64,000 nucleotides of DNA, from the NCBI GenBank assembly GCA_017893485.1, contig CM030366.1, positions 188,463,947 to 188,527,946 of the forward strand, given 5' to 3'. The position numbers and the translations under genes are program-made. The DNA comes from Hemerocallis citrina. Taxonomy: Eukaryota > Streptophyta > Magnoliopsida > Asparagales > Asphodelaceae. This document shows, piece by piece, positions 45,775-57,774 of the stretch. Each line of letters opens with the position of its first letter. Position 1 is the first letter of the stretch. The notes below the pieces were generated by a model. It did no database searches. It was given only the letters and a program-made list of their open reading frames with translations, and was not told where the DNA came from.

Positions 45775-45801
45775 TTCAGGTTGCCGAGTCCCTTGGTTAA
45801 G

Positions 45802-47041
45802 ATGACAGGCCACAATATTTTGAAGATGAAGCAGTTTGATGGAAAGATCAACTTCAATCTTTGGAAGACTGACATGTATGTTGTTCTTGTTCAAGAATGG
45901 TTGCAGTTAGCCGTTAAGAAGAAAGAAAAGCCAAATGATATGAAGGATGACAGTTGGGAAGATATTCGTGAAAGAGCCATAAGTCTGATCCGACTATCCT
46001 TGGCGGACGATGTCAAGTGCAGATTTCTTAAAAAAACTGATGCGGTGAGTTTGTGAAAAAAACTCATAGCTGACTACTATGGTTTGTCGTTATTAGATCG
46101 GATGCATTGAAAGAGTAAGTTGTTCCGTTTATTAATGAAGGAAGATACCGATCTCCAAGACCACATTACAGAGTTCAATAAGGTATCATCTGAACTTAAG
46201 GCGATCAACGCAGATGTGTGTGAGGAAGATAAAATTTTCAACATGATATATTCACTGCCGGATTCGTACGAGCCTTTGATCACTACCATGCTACACGGTA
46301 GATCTACCAAGGAGAGTATTTCGGTAGATGGTGTAATCAAAGCATTGAAGAAAAATCAACTTAGGAAGGAGCCTAGAAATCGCCTTTCCCAAGTTGTATA
46401 GCAGTGGATGGTCCTTCAGGGGGAAGACAAAGTGCTTTGCAAAAGGATTTGATCCGTTGCCGATATTGCAAGAGGCCAGGACATATCAAAAAAGACTATT
46501 GGAAATTACAGAATCAGGAGAGTGCCAAGAACGGGAGTTCAGCCGCTAATGTGGTTAGTGCCTTTGATTCAGGTGGTTTGTGTCTTCTTATTTCAAATTC
46601 TTTAGAAGTGGATTCTAGTTGGTTTCTTGACTTAGGGAGTTCTTCTCATATTTGCTCCAAGAGGGAGTTATTTTCTACTTATAAGTCTACTATGGGACGT
46701 TGTGTGACAACGGAAACTGAGGAGGTTTGTGAAGTAGTGGGTGAGGAAACAGTTGAGTTGAAGATGCCAGGTCTAAATATGTTCACTTGAAGGAATATTT
46801 TGCATATTCCTCTGCTGAAACGAAATCTGATTTCCTTGGGAACTCTTGATGCACGGAGCTGTAGGTACACAGCTCGAGATGGAGTTCTGTCTGTTTTTCA
46901 GGATCGTCGTAAGGTGATTAGAGGTATGAGAGTGGTTGGGCCAAGCCAAAACAATCTCTACAGGCTTTGGGGAATCCGAAATACTTGCGCAAGTGTTGCT
47001 TCTTTTTTCGTTATTCCCACAAACTCAGTTAGTTTGCCGTA
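45802..47041 (+). pseudogene. gag and partial protease of the copia derivative
   Basis: From ATG 45802 the frame reads MTGHNILKMKQFDGKINFNL and continues as copia gag (EDIRERAISLIRLSLADDV) to a TGA at 46054-46056. After further stops and frame changes it continues with YSLPDSYEPLITTML, then the zinc knuckle CRYCKRPGHIKKDY, whose last Cys is Tyr. The protease box is WFLDLGSSSHIC, with Leu where Ser/Thr is usual after Asp. It runs on through LLKRNLISLGTLD to NNLYRLWG, the segment before integrase, and ends near 47041. Integrase, RT and RNase H are absent. Confidence 0.85.
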
Positions 47042-47312
47042 ACTAGATTCATCGAGAAGAGACTACGACCTTCGAATATAGTCGAGAGGTGAAAAAAGCC
47101 TAAGGGTAGGTGGAGTTCGTGCGGAGTTTGGCAACTTCGTGAGTACATCTACGGAGGTGTACCCTTGAAGGGGTATACTGAAATTGGTGAGATTGAGTAG
47201 AGATCATTTCAACTAGAAGAAGAAGCTATTGTTCTAAGTTTTCTTTGCAAGTGGAATTTATTAGAGTTTGGAGATGAGTAACACATCATGTAATAGCACT
47301 CGTATGCAATCC

Positions 47313-47323
47313 AAGGTGGAGTT
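47313..47323 (+). other. Polypurine tract of the copia derivative
   Basis: AAGGTGGAGTT lies directly before the 3' LTR at 47324, the position where plus-strand DNA synthesis is primed. Confidence 0.7.
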
Positions 47324-48067
47324 TGTTAGGATTGTGTCTTGAATACTCGTTGTTCAGATTAGAAGGTAAGATAAAGCACCGAGGTTGAAGCGTCAAAGTG
47401 AATAGAAGGGAAAACAGCAACAGCAAGGTGTAGGTATAGTTGCGGTCAACTGTTCTATATTGCGGTCGACCGCACCCCCCCAACTGCACCCCCCGACCGC
47501 TCGTAGTACAAGGATTGTCCGAGAGAGGTACGGTCGACCGGTCTTGTTGGACGGTTGACCGACCGCGATGCTATGTTCGTTTTTGGGCTTCGATTTGTTA
47601 GGTCGTTTCAGCCCAATCTTCAACTCCAAGTTAGATCGTGCGGCTCCTATTCAGTTACTTCGTTTCCATGTTATATCGGACGACTGAGAATCAAGATTGA
47701 CCTAGGTTTCTCTCTATTCTTCTATATATATTGTAAACTTCTCCTTTATGAGAGGGAGTACTTCATACATTATTTTCTCCATTGCAAAGAGAGGCTCGAG
47801 AGAGAAATAGTTCTTGGTGAGTGAGTTTAATTCCTTGTATTGAGTGAATCAATAACTCCTTGTAATCTCCTCTAATTGAATATCAGATCTCCCTATATTT
47901 TCCCCAGATTAAGCAAAAGCTAACCGGGATAAGTCATCGGTGTGTTTGTGTTAGTTTGGCGGATCTACTTGCTTGCTTAATTTATTCGTCTTATCTACTT
48001 CGACTTCCTCATTGCTCTATTAGTTCCGCTGCGACAACGAACGTTGGTTGACGCCCCAATCCCAACA
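47324..48067 (+). repeat. 3' LTR of the copia derivative
   Basis: 744 bp, same ends as the 5' LTR. Extra sequence relative to the 5' copy lies in the palindrome-rich U3 part, where ACTGCACCCCCC repeats and CTTGTTGGACGGTTGAC is added. Confidence 0.95.
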
Positions 48068-48072
48068 CAGGT

Positions 48073-48344
48073 TTGTATTCAAAGATTTTGTACTGAATGT
48101 TTTAAATTGAAAAGTTTTGTGCTGAATAGTTTTATGCTAAGAGTTTTGCACTAATATGTTTAGTGAATAAGATTTACAAATGGGTAAAATTATTGTATGA
48201 TTTAAAACATGCATTCAGACTGAGGCAAAGATAAATAATTTGAAATTTTTTAAAGAGCTTAGATTTGAATTAAGTAATTCAGATAAATATCTTTAATTCT
48301 GTGATGTGTCAAATATAAATGCTCTCATTCATTAGTATATTGTT
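48073..48344 (+). pseudogene. Copia reverse transcriptase remnant, first part
   Basis: With frame changes the plus strand reads NKIYKWVKLLYDLKHAFRLR, matching the usual VYKLVKSLYGLKQAPRQW of plant copia RT, up to the LINE insertion. It resumes at 51997. Confidence 0.7.
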
Positions 48345-51300
48345 TTTTTTAAGGAAAAGGTGGAATCTGGCCACCCTGTTTCATTAATCAGAGATTAATA
48401 AACAAAACATAGGGTACTAAGCATACAACAAAATCCTAGAAAGAAAACAAAAAAAATACTCCACCCAAAACATGGGGGTGGGACAAAATACAGACAGAGC
48501 ATGAGAAAGCCAAAACTAATACATCTTTTCCCCCAACAAGCCCTGGGGTGGTTGGTATCAACATCTCACACTGCTCATGTCTCAATCAATCGTCGGGCCA
48601 ATCTCGATCTCCTCGTCGTAGAACTCCTGTACCTGGAACACTATTGCGATCCTGCCCCTGGGACCTGCTGTTGCCACATTATCCCGAAATGAAATTAGAT
48701 GCATAATGTGATTTAAATTGCCAGAGATGGTATTACAAGTTCTACGAAAGTAAAGGTTGTTTCAATCTAGCCAAAGCACCCAAGTCATAGCGGCAATCGC
48801 GATAAACCACGCCTCTCTCATAGCCCCTCATTCCGTCGCGAATAATGACCACACCCATAGGTCGTCGTATGAGTTAGGGTATTGAGACGTCCCTAGTGCA
48901 CTGAGGACCTCGACGATAACCGCTTTGCTCCTAAGACAGTGAAGGAACAGGTGGTCTCTAGTCTCTTGGTTGACCTGGCAGAACCCACAGTGAGCATCCA
49001 GATTTGATTGGCGCTTAACCAGATTCTCCCTACTGAGGATCGCGTCGTTCAGCACCAGCCATATGAAAACTTTTATTTTCAGGGGCGCTTTCGTTTTCCA
49101 TACAATGTTCGACCATTTTGGTGAGCAACCCCTAAAGAGGACGCGGTTGTACATTGAACAGACCGTGAACTTGCCGTTCTTCTCCAGATCCCAGGTTTTC
49201 TTGTCGGGCCCCTGAGTACAGCCAATTCTAGCGTTTGAGATGTATGCCTGGAGTTCCATCAGTCTGCGTTGGGAATCCGTGTCGAGCGAATATTTGAAAG
49301 ATGGGTTCCATGCACCTCTTTTCTAGGCCACTGCCACCATGCAATGTGGTTGAGTTGCTTGCTCGTATAAGTCTGGGAACATGAATCTGAGTGGGTGGTC
49401 CGCACACCACTTATCCCACCAGAACCTAGTGAGTCTGCCATTACCTATGACTGACTTAACACAGCTATTGAAGGGTTCGTATGCCTTGGTGATACCCTTC
49501 CAGAAGTGAGATACTCTAGGGCCTACCCTGAAGCCTAGGTTTCTAGTACCATTTCCATGCATATATTCCTGGACAAACTGCTACCACCCTTCTCCATTGG
49601 GATGAAAGACTTTCCACCACAATTTACCCAGTAGTGCCAGGTTCATGTCCCGAAGATCGATTATGCCCAGGCCTCCGTGAATCTTTTTCATGCATGCCTT
49701 CTCCCATCTAATGAGATGATATCCTCCTTGGTCTGGGTCCGCTCCTTTCCACAGAAAATATTTCCGTGTCCGGTCAATTCTTTGAATAACCCATCGTGAC
49801 ATCTCGAAGAAAGAGAGATAATAAGTAGGAAGGTTTGACAAGACTGCATTGATGAGTGTGACTCTCCCTCCCAAGGAGAGGGTTTTCCCTTCCCATCCTG
49901 CTAGCCGTTTATTGACCTTATCAATGATTGGGAGCCAATCTGCCTTTTTGAGTCTTCCGGGTCTCAGTGGCAATCCAAGGTACTGAATAGGGAACCTCTT
50001 GACGGAGCAGTTGAGAATAGAGGCATGCTCCAGCGTCTCTTCTGGGGGCAGGACAATGGGAATTAGGGTGCTTTTGTGGAAATTAACTCTGAGTCCGGAC
50101 CAAGCCTCAGAGCACTATAGAATTCCTTTGAAGACGATAGTTTCCCCTAGGTCTCCATTGCCGAATAGAAGAGTGTCGTCGGCATGAAGTATGGAGCAGC
50201 CTTGCCGTTGTACCCCTTTAGCCACTGGTACAATCCAGCCTGTTCTACTGCAACTGGTCATCATTGATCTGAGCACGTCTACCACAATGGTGAAGAGGAG
50301 GGGGGATAGTGGATCTCCCTATTTGAGCCCTCGCTTGCAGGGTAATAGGTGACCTGTTGTACCATTGATCAAAATGACCGTTTTGCTAGTGGTGAGACAC
50401 GTGTGGATCCATCTGATCCACCTGTCCCCGAACCCCCGTCCAGCCAGTGCTTCCAATAAACAATCACATTCCACTGAGTCATAGGCTTTCTCAAAGTCTA
50501 GCTTGAGGAGGTAGCTCTTTGCATTAGAAGCGTGACACTGATGGATAGTCTCTTCAGCTGTGGCAATACTGTCCTGAATGCATCTCCCCTTAATAAAGCA
50601 TGTCTGGTCCTAGCTGATGAGGCCGTCCATTACCTTACTCAATCTATTAGCTAGGGTCTTTGTAATGATCTTTACCGAACAATTAAGTAGGCTTATGGGG
50701 AGGAAGTCACCTAAGCGCCGTGAATCCTCTTGTTTGGGGATGAGCACCACCTCCGCATAATGGATTCTCCCCAATTTTAGTTTATGCTCATAGAAGTCTT
50801 TGAACATCTTTAGCAGGTCTCCTTTGATTTCCTCCCAAAATGTCTAATAGAACATGATCGAGATTCCGTCTGGGCCTGGGGCTTTATCTTTACCCAGTTG
50901 TTGGACAACCTTCCATACTTCCTTTTCGGTGAAGGGTGCTTCGATGGATTGCACTCCAGGACTTGGCTCGCCTGCTTGGTCTGGCCAGAAGTCGTGCCGA
51001 AGCAGGATTCTGAACTCCGCTTTGCACCCAAAGAGGCGCTTGTAATGGGATTGGAAGGCCAGCTTAATAGCGTTCTCGCCTTGAATTAAACCAGACTCCG
51101 AGTTGACGGAGCGGATGAGGTTAGTTCTACGCCGTGCACTGGCAACTCAGTGGAAAAAAGCGGTATTCGTGTCTCCCTCCTTGAGCCATGTGACTCTCGA
51201 CCGTTGTTGCCATCTGATTTTCTCTATCCTGTATAGCTGGTCAATGTCCTGTCTGAGTTGGAGCAGTCGCATCCGTTCTTCCTGTAAAAGGTCCCTAGCT

Positions 51301-51978
51301 TCTTCCGTCTTCTCGAGTTCCTCAATTCCTTCAAGAAGGGACTCCTTTGTTCTCCAAATTAGAGCAAATCTGGTCCGGTTCCACTTCCGCAGCTTGCCCC
51401 TGAGCCTACTGATTTTTTCACACCATATCGCGGTCGCCTCATTGCCCCTAGTTGGGCGAGACCAGCTCTCGTTCACCATGTGGTGGAAACCCTGAATTTC
51501 TAACCAGGCCTTCTCGAACCGAAATTTTACTGGCTTTCTAGGTTGATCCTCCCCTGAAGATAAGAAAATTGGCACGTGATCCGATGTTGGCTTAGGAAAG
51601 GACTTAGTAGATGCTAGAGGGAATTTGGTTTCCCATTCTGTGGAGACCATGACCCTATCTAACTTGGCTAAAGTGGGCTGCGCCTGCATGTTTGACCAGG
51701 TGAAAAGTCTGTCCGAAGTGGGGATGTCAACCAGTTCCAGGTCTGTAATGACCTCGTTAAACGCTTCTCTATCTAGTTCACTGGTGCCTCTGCCTCTGTG
51801 CTCAGAGGCAAATCTTGTGATATTGAAGTCTCCCCCCACTACCCATGGGTGGGGCCAGTGTGTTTTGATAGATCTTAGTTCCGTCCAGAAAGCCGTTCAA
51901 GCAGTGGACGTGTGGGGCCCGTACACCACCGTAACCGATTGGAGCCATTGGTCGGACTTTCTCTGTAGCAGTACCGAT
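48345..51978 (-). mobile_element. 5'-truncated L1-type LINE (minus strand)
   Basis: Flanked by the 18-bp direct repeat ATTCATTAGTATATTGTT at 48327-48344 and 51979-51996. The 3' end is on the left: a short T-run, then the complement of TTAATGAAACAGGGTGGCCA, the terminus also found in the three non-autonomous retroposons. ORF2 is the only coding part, truncated within the endonuclease. The insertion splits a copia RT exactly between 48344 and 51997. Confidence 0.95.
48828..51976 (-). pseudogene. ORF2 of the minus-strand LINE, broken
   Basis: From the right: partial EEP endonuclease with WVVGGDFNITRFASEHR (51850-51800, catalytic Asp kept) and PTSDHVPIFL. Then a coiled linker, RT with LPISLLNCSVKIITK, KLDFEKAYDSV and an active site reading HADDTLLFG (usually F/YADD). 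Then the thumb region LSLGGRVTLINAVLSN, and the C-terminal zinc finger CGFCQVNQETRDHLFLHC (about 48985-48930). In-frame stops occur near 50608, 50320, 50116, 49580 and 49322, with a frame change near 50850. Inactive. Confidence 0.92.
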
Positions 51979-51996
51979 ATTCATTAGTATATTGTT

Positions 51997-52900
51997 GACA
52001 TGCTTGTTGTTAGAAGTGACCTCTCTATTATAAATGAAGTTAAAATTTTGCTATCCAAAGAATTCAGCATGAAACACCTAGGTGTTGTGGACACCATATT
52101 AGGTATAAGAGTGAGTTTCTGTTGGCAAAGGATAACGCTTAGTCAAACTCATCAAATCAATAATGTGTTCCAAAAGTGTGGCTATAGTGATTGAAAGTGT
52201 GTTTTGAAACATATTATGATTATGATAAAGGTTGATACCTAATGATGATACAACTATAAGACAGTTAGATAATTCTAACTTATTGAAGTCTCATATATAC
52301 AAAGATCTGCACTAACAGACATAGCCTTTGAGGTAGGTATGATCTGCAGATTCAGTAGTAATCCTATTAATACACATGGGAGTGCCCTAGAGGCTAATGA
52401 GGTACTTGAGAGGTACTCAAGAGTTTGCTTTGTACTACTCTAGTCATACTTCAGGAATGAATAGACGATTTGATGCATTATAATACTCAAAATTTAGTGA
52501 AAGTCAATAATTAGTGGATATGTGTTTACACTAGGAGGAACATAAATGTTATAAAAATTAAAAGGCAAACATGCACTGTGCTATCATCCATGAAATCAGA
52601 CTTTTGTGTTATCCTCTGCAGGAGAAGAGGTTGAGTGAAATCAATAATTTGTTGCTAGTCATCCATTAAGAAGTTTAAGTAATGGAGACAAAGTATGGCT
52701 AATATTTTTGCTAAGAGACTTGAAAGTGATCTAATTATCAAAACTATGTGGAAATTGAGTTAAAAGCTATTGAATCAAAAGTTTTAACATCCTAATTGTT
52801 TTGAAATTTAGAATCTAATTTGAGTCATAGAGAAATTCAAACTTAAGCATCAATTTTAGGCAGTTGAGATGCTTTAGATAATTTGAAAAGTTCAATGTAA
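51997..52900 (+). pseudogene. Copia RT and RNase H remnant, second part
   Basis: The plus strand reads DMLVVRSDLSIINEVK, then FSMKHLGVVDTILGIRVS and RITLSQTHQINNVFQKCGYS, typical for the region after the YVDDM box in plant copia RT. After stops, SALTDIAFEVGMICRFSSNP and SGYVFTLGG (about 52310-52540) mark RNase H. It decays after about 52800 with no 3' LTR recognised before the MBD exons. Confidence 0.85.
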
Positions 52901-53020
52901 ATTTTAATAATATATAATTTCTAATAGCAAAAAAAACATAATAAATGAGACTAAAAGGACATAAAATTAAAATAACTACAAGAATGGTATGAGTCCCAAA
53001 AACAAAACAAAAAAAAACCC

Positions 53021-53733
53021 CTACGAGAATGGTGCTTCTGAGCTTGGTGGTGACTGCACTCTCTCGGGCGAGTCATTAATCTCTATCACCACAGCTGCAT
53101 TTGACATTTGTGCCTCTTCTACAAAAAGTCTTTGGTTTCGACTAGTTGATAATGAGTTCAGTTCGTCAATTGGAATAGGAGGCTGTCCAAAAATATATCC
53201 ACAAGAAAAATGGGGAAGAAATTTTAAATCTTTGAAAAGAGTAATTACGAGATAAATAATTTTACAAACATTACGGTAAATATAAAATCAATATTTAGTG
53301 GCAGCTATATTCTTCGGCTTCACTAAACTTGTTAGATTCATTCCCAGACGAACATAATTCTACTAACGACCAAAGCTATTGTCACGTTTCCTGGCATTTG
53401 TAACTATAAATTTCAGCTAATTTATGGAAGATGCTCGATATTTTGCAGTGTCTAGGTTTATTATTTCCCTTAACTACTAAAAACACAATATAACATAAAC
53501 TTTTGCAAGGAACAAATTTGGCATGTAAAGGGGGCAGCATTAAAATGAAATGGGACTTACTCTATATATGGAGAATAAGAACTTACAGGGGATTCCTCTC
53601 TTAAGGTGTATCTCTCACGGATACTTTTTCTTCTTGGCCCATATGCATACTTTGCAAGCTTTCCAGTCTCTATATAGTCCTTGGCATCCATAATATTGCG
53701 AAATACATTTTGTTTGACTGGATCAGTGTAAAA
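53021..53733 (-). CDS. Last two exons of an MBD-domain (methyl-CpG-binding) protein gene
   Basis: Exon 53733-53587 (49 codons) follows a TATAG acceptor with a T-rich tract and ends at a strong GTAAGT donor. It encodes FYTDPVKQNVFRNIMDAKDY IETGKLAKYAYGP, the C-terminal half of a plant methyl-CpG-binding domain. Exon 53182-53021 follows an ...GGACAG acceptor in the same phase and encodes PPIPIDELNS... with an acidic INDSPERVQS tail and ending PFS then TAG. Splicing keeps one open frame with a 404-bp intron. Such proteins bind methylated DNA in the nucleus, though the binding residues lie in the missing first half. No upstream exon was recognised to 55487, so this is either the 3' end of a gene with a long intron or a broken remnant. 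Confidence 0.6.
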
Positions 53734-54779
53734 CTATAAAAAAAAATAGATCAATTAATGTGAGAATATTTACTTTAAATCCAAATTAATTGAAATACAT
53801 TACTGAGCATGAACCAACAAAAAGGTATGAAGAAGATTGTATCTAAATTGGGAATAGGACTACTAAATAAAATGGACTGTTGAGAAAAATCAATAGGAGT
53901 AAGTGATCTTACAGAAAAATGGAACCCATCAAATAAACGCTATTGTTAAAAGTTAGCCAAAGCAAGAGGTGTCGAATTCAAGGAATTAGATTGAGGGTAC
54001 ATGAAATGTCACGATGTGTAACATTTAGACAACCGTAGGTCAGATAGTGATGTTATATATGAAACTTCAGGACCATGTGAGATATTTTTATAAAAGAAAC
54101 TGCAGGTGCCCAAAGCTTCACTTCCGGCTCAGGTGGAATGACAGGAGCCATGACCTCAATACGGTAAGATAGTTCAAAGCTCTAGATTCCTAGAACATAT
54201 CGATTCTCTGAAGGTCATTAGATACAAGTTTCAGACTCAATGTCGCACATTTTCATGGAAATCTCGCCTGCCTGAAGTTTAAGGAGAGGTTTTGGCAGCT
54301 TGACTTTAGCATCTCTCGCTTAACAATATTCTTCTATATTCAGTTAAATTCATTCCCCATAAGTTTCTTAGTTAGTCCAGATTTTTTTAAATAAACACTT
54401 TTCCCGAGTTTGTAATTTCCATCTAGAGATTGATCTAACTATAAAAGGTATAGAAAACATCAGTGCAGTGAATTTTATTGACCTTAAGTTTGGTGTGCAC
54501 AAAACATATCATTTACAACTAATATTTTCAGTTGAGATTTACAAAATTTACAGGAAAAGGAAAATCAAAATAAAGCTCCAAAATAATTTGCAATCAAGCA
54601 AAAGAGGCATATATCAAAGAAGATTACAATCATCAAAGAAAAAAAGCATGTGTCTCAAATATCAAGAAAGCTAGCAAAAATAGTTTATTTATTTCTATTT
54701 ATGAGAGGATATAATATGTAAAGTATTGTTGATTGAAAACTAGTTTTGGAAAAAATATAAAGTAGATTCGCCAAATAAA
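53734..54779. other. Possible intron or intergenic DNA, nothing firm
   Basis: AT-rich DNA upstream of the MBD exon on the minus strand. A segment at 54100-54330 is less AT-rich and on the minus strand reads EVMAPVIPPEPEVKLWAPA and AKVKLPKPLLKLQ, but with no recognised domain or joined frame. It could be a missed exon or old transposon DNA. Confidence 0.35.
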
Positions 54780-55340
54780 AGTTGAATCTATACGATAGCG
54801 TTCGACCGTACGATATGTCGGTCGACCGTGACAACAGTCGACTGCCCATGTAGTTCAAAAAGTGAGTCGGTCGACTGGTCACCCTTCGACTTTTTGGTTG
54901 AAGAGTGAACGGTCGACTGCTTAATAAAGCGGTCGACCATACCCGTACAATTTTGACTATTTTCGAAAATATCTTTTCATTTTTGGAAAGATACATTTCT
55001 TCGCCCTATAAATAAAACCGGATTCACATAGTATTTTTTATCCCCTGCAATCAAAATTCTTCTGAACTAATCATTCAATTAACGATCCGAGTGTGAGATC
55101 TTTTATTTTTTTCGGTCAAGATCATTATAGTTATTTTATGTGTCCTAGATTTTATTATAGTTATGCTTAGATTTTTTTATATAAGATCATTAAATGTGTC
55201 CTAATCATTATATAGAAAAATAACTATGCTTAGATTTTTCGGTCAAGATCATTATGTGTCCTAATCATTTCTTACTTTACGCATTTTATTTAAATTTTTA
55301 ATTTCCGCACAATGACCATATCCCCCCCCCCCCCCCCCGG
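54780..55340 (+). repeat. Copia-LTR-like segment with GGTCGACC motifs
   Basis: At 54795-54945 there are seven GTCGAC- or TTCGAC-centred words (for example GTCGGTCGACCGTG), followed by a TATA-like CCTATAAATAAAAC at about 55005 and a leader-like stretch. The arrangement mirrors the U3 of the copia derivative at 45049. A duplicated TTTTCGGTCAAGATCATTAT lies at about 55110 and 55230. Ends are not defined. It closes with a poly-C run at 55322-55338. Confidence 0.45.
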
Positions 55341-57774
55341 ATGATTTACAAATTTCTTTTTAAGCAATAAAATATTTTGTGGCTGAATTTGTCTCCCTTT
55401 CTTGTGAATTCAGGGTTATGACCTATGGGCACTAAAGCGAGATCCATTCCTCTTCCATGTACGTAAAGAAGACATGCAGGTGCCAACTGTAATATCTTCA
55501 AAATAATTAACAATTATTTTGTACAACAATATTTTGTATATAAATATTGTTGCATTATATGAATGTTGTTACACGTAAATTGTGCACATTTTTTGCACAT
55601 TGTTATATACACATAAGTTGTATGGTTATGGATTAACCCAATTAAACTCATATACACCTACACTACTATACTATATATCATACAATTTTTTGACTTAGTT
55701 GAAGCCTACAAGTGTTGACTAGGAAAAGGGGTTATGTGTAATTATTTAAAACTTAGGGGGTTATGGGGCACCTAAGCATTTCTAGGCATTTTCACACAAC
55801 CCCACACACACATCACACCCTCTCATTCACTCATTCATTCTCATCCCTCTTTCTCTCCCTCTCCCTCTCCCTCATCTGAAACCAAAAGAAACCAAGAGAA
55901 AGAAAACCATCACACTCTCATTCTCACTTACATTCTCTCATTCTCACTCATTCTCTCTCTCTCTTGGAAATTTCCGGAAACCAAAAGAAAAGAAAAAAAA
56001 CAATTCAAAGCCAAAACCCTAATCTTTTCTACTCATTTCTTACTCCAAATTTCATTCTACTTCAAGTTTAATCTCCCAACAAGCACCTCTACTCACTCTC
56101 ACTCATTTTTTGGATTTTAGCCCAAGTCTAGGTGGGAAAAGGTGAAGCTTTAAGTTCACTTAGTTCACTCCTAATTCAATTCCTTACCCTATTTTACAAT
56201 TCTAATTCATTTCTTATTAAATTTCCTAGAGCTATTGGAGCTTGAGATAAAAAAGAGGATTAAGAAGAAGGAGCTAGGTTTTCATTAAGCAAAGGTGGGT
56301 GTTCTTCATCTTTTAATTGTAAAGATTACATTTTTATGCATAAGAATGGTAGTAGAAGAGTAAAGATGGAATTTTTATGCTTGATTATTAAATAAAAATC
56401 ATGTCTTTGGAGTAGTAGTGATGAGGACATCTTTCCTGTTTAGTTTATTTCAATACCTTTTTTATTTCTGGCAATTATAGCCATATGTAATCTTTTTGTA
56501 ATTTTTAGATTTTGAGAATATTTTGGAGATGTGTTTCAAGATGTAATTGAGCCTATTTAAAGGCCTTGAGATTAATGAGAAAGTATGCCATTATTGATCA
56601 AAAAAATCTGTGTTGAGTTTTGCTCTTCCTTCTTCTCTTTTGTGTGATACAACTGAGATCCCCATTATTAGGGTTTGTGATAAATCCTTATACATTTTAG
56701 AGTTAGTGATTAATTCTAAAATCTATCTCCAATTAAAATCAATTCCCAAATCCCCAACATCCCTAATACAAACCCTAATCCATTATCCCTATTACAATAC
56801 CAGCCGCCACCATATTAACAGCCTTTTTCCTTCTTCTCCTTCTTCAACTCACCCCAAACCATCCTCTGCCTCATCCCAATCCCGACCCACTGAACCCGCC
56901 TCTCCATCGACCTCTCCCTCTCTCGCTACCCACACCCCGACACCCTAATCCCTGCATCTCCACCCCGACCTTCGACACGCCCCGTTTCCCGCTCACACCG
57001 TCGCCTGCAACCATCCTCACCCCCCGTCGACCCCCTCCCGTGACCAAATCCCTCACCCCAAACCTACCCCGACCCTTCCGCAACCCGTCTACCCAAACCC
57101 TAACCCCCACAGATCCCAACAGCCTCGACTGCCCTCTCTCTTCCTGTGCGCTCCGTTCGCCCCACCTCTCGTCGCGCCCCGCCGACGCCACCGCCCCCGC
57201 TCGCCGTCAACCGCCGACCACCTGATCTGCCAACTGCGTTGGCTTAGTTGCTGACCTGATCTGCCAACTGCGTTGGCTTAGTTGCTGACTTTGCTCACTG
57301 TGTTGCTGTGATCTTGGTTGCTGTCCGCTCCTACATCTACGCTGGGTTTCTTCACATTCGGTATACTCGTTCCCTTACTAAGTATTTGTGTTTTACTGCC
57401 CTATTATCTAGCATATTATCTAATTTGCCTGTCGACCACAAAATACTGAGATTGAGTGATCTACATGCTAGATTAGAGTACGAATCGGTATTAAACTTTT
57501 TACTTGCTAAAACACGTAGGGATTTACTTATTGATTATAAGGTTGAATTATTAATTGGGACTGTTACATTTGATTCAATTCTTGAAAACCCATCAAACCT
57601 GTTAACTGTTAAAAATTTCTAACTTAGATCAGCACTTTCATGTTGGTAAAATTAACCCATTAAAATTCTTGGAAATTCTCTATTTTAGGGTTGGTTTTAC
57701 ATCAAGTAGCTTGATTGTTGATTGTAGAATGTGAAGTTGTGAAATTTTTAATGATGATTTGTGTAGCAGATTGT

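Larger units (their letters stand above)
45049..48067 (+). mobile_element. Copia derivative with two LTRs and perfect target duplication
   Basis: A complete insertion: LTRs at 45049-45760 and 47324-48067 (both start TGTTAGGATTGTGTCTTGAA and end ATCCCAACA), flanked by CAGGT at 45044-45048 and 48068-48072. The internal 1.56 kb holds gag, part of protease and the start of the segment before integrase, but no integrase core, RT or RNase H. It is therefore a large-deletion, non-autonomous form. The LTRs differ by substitutions and by about 32 bp in length, so the insertion is not very recent. Confidence 0.95.
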
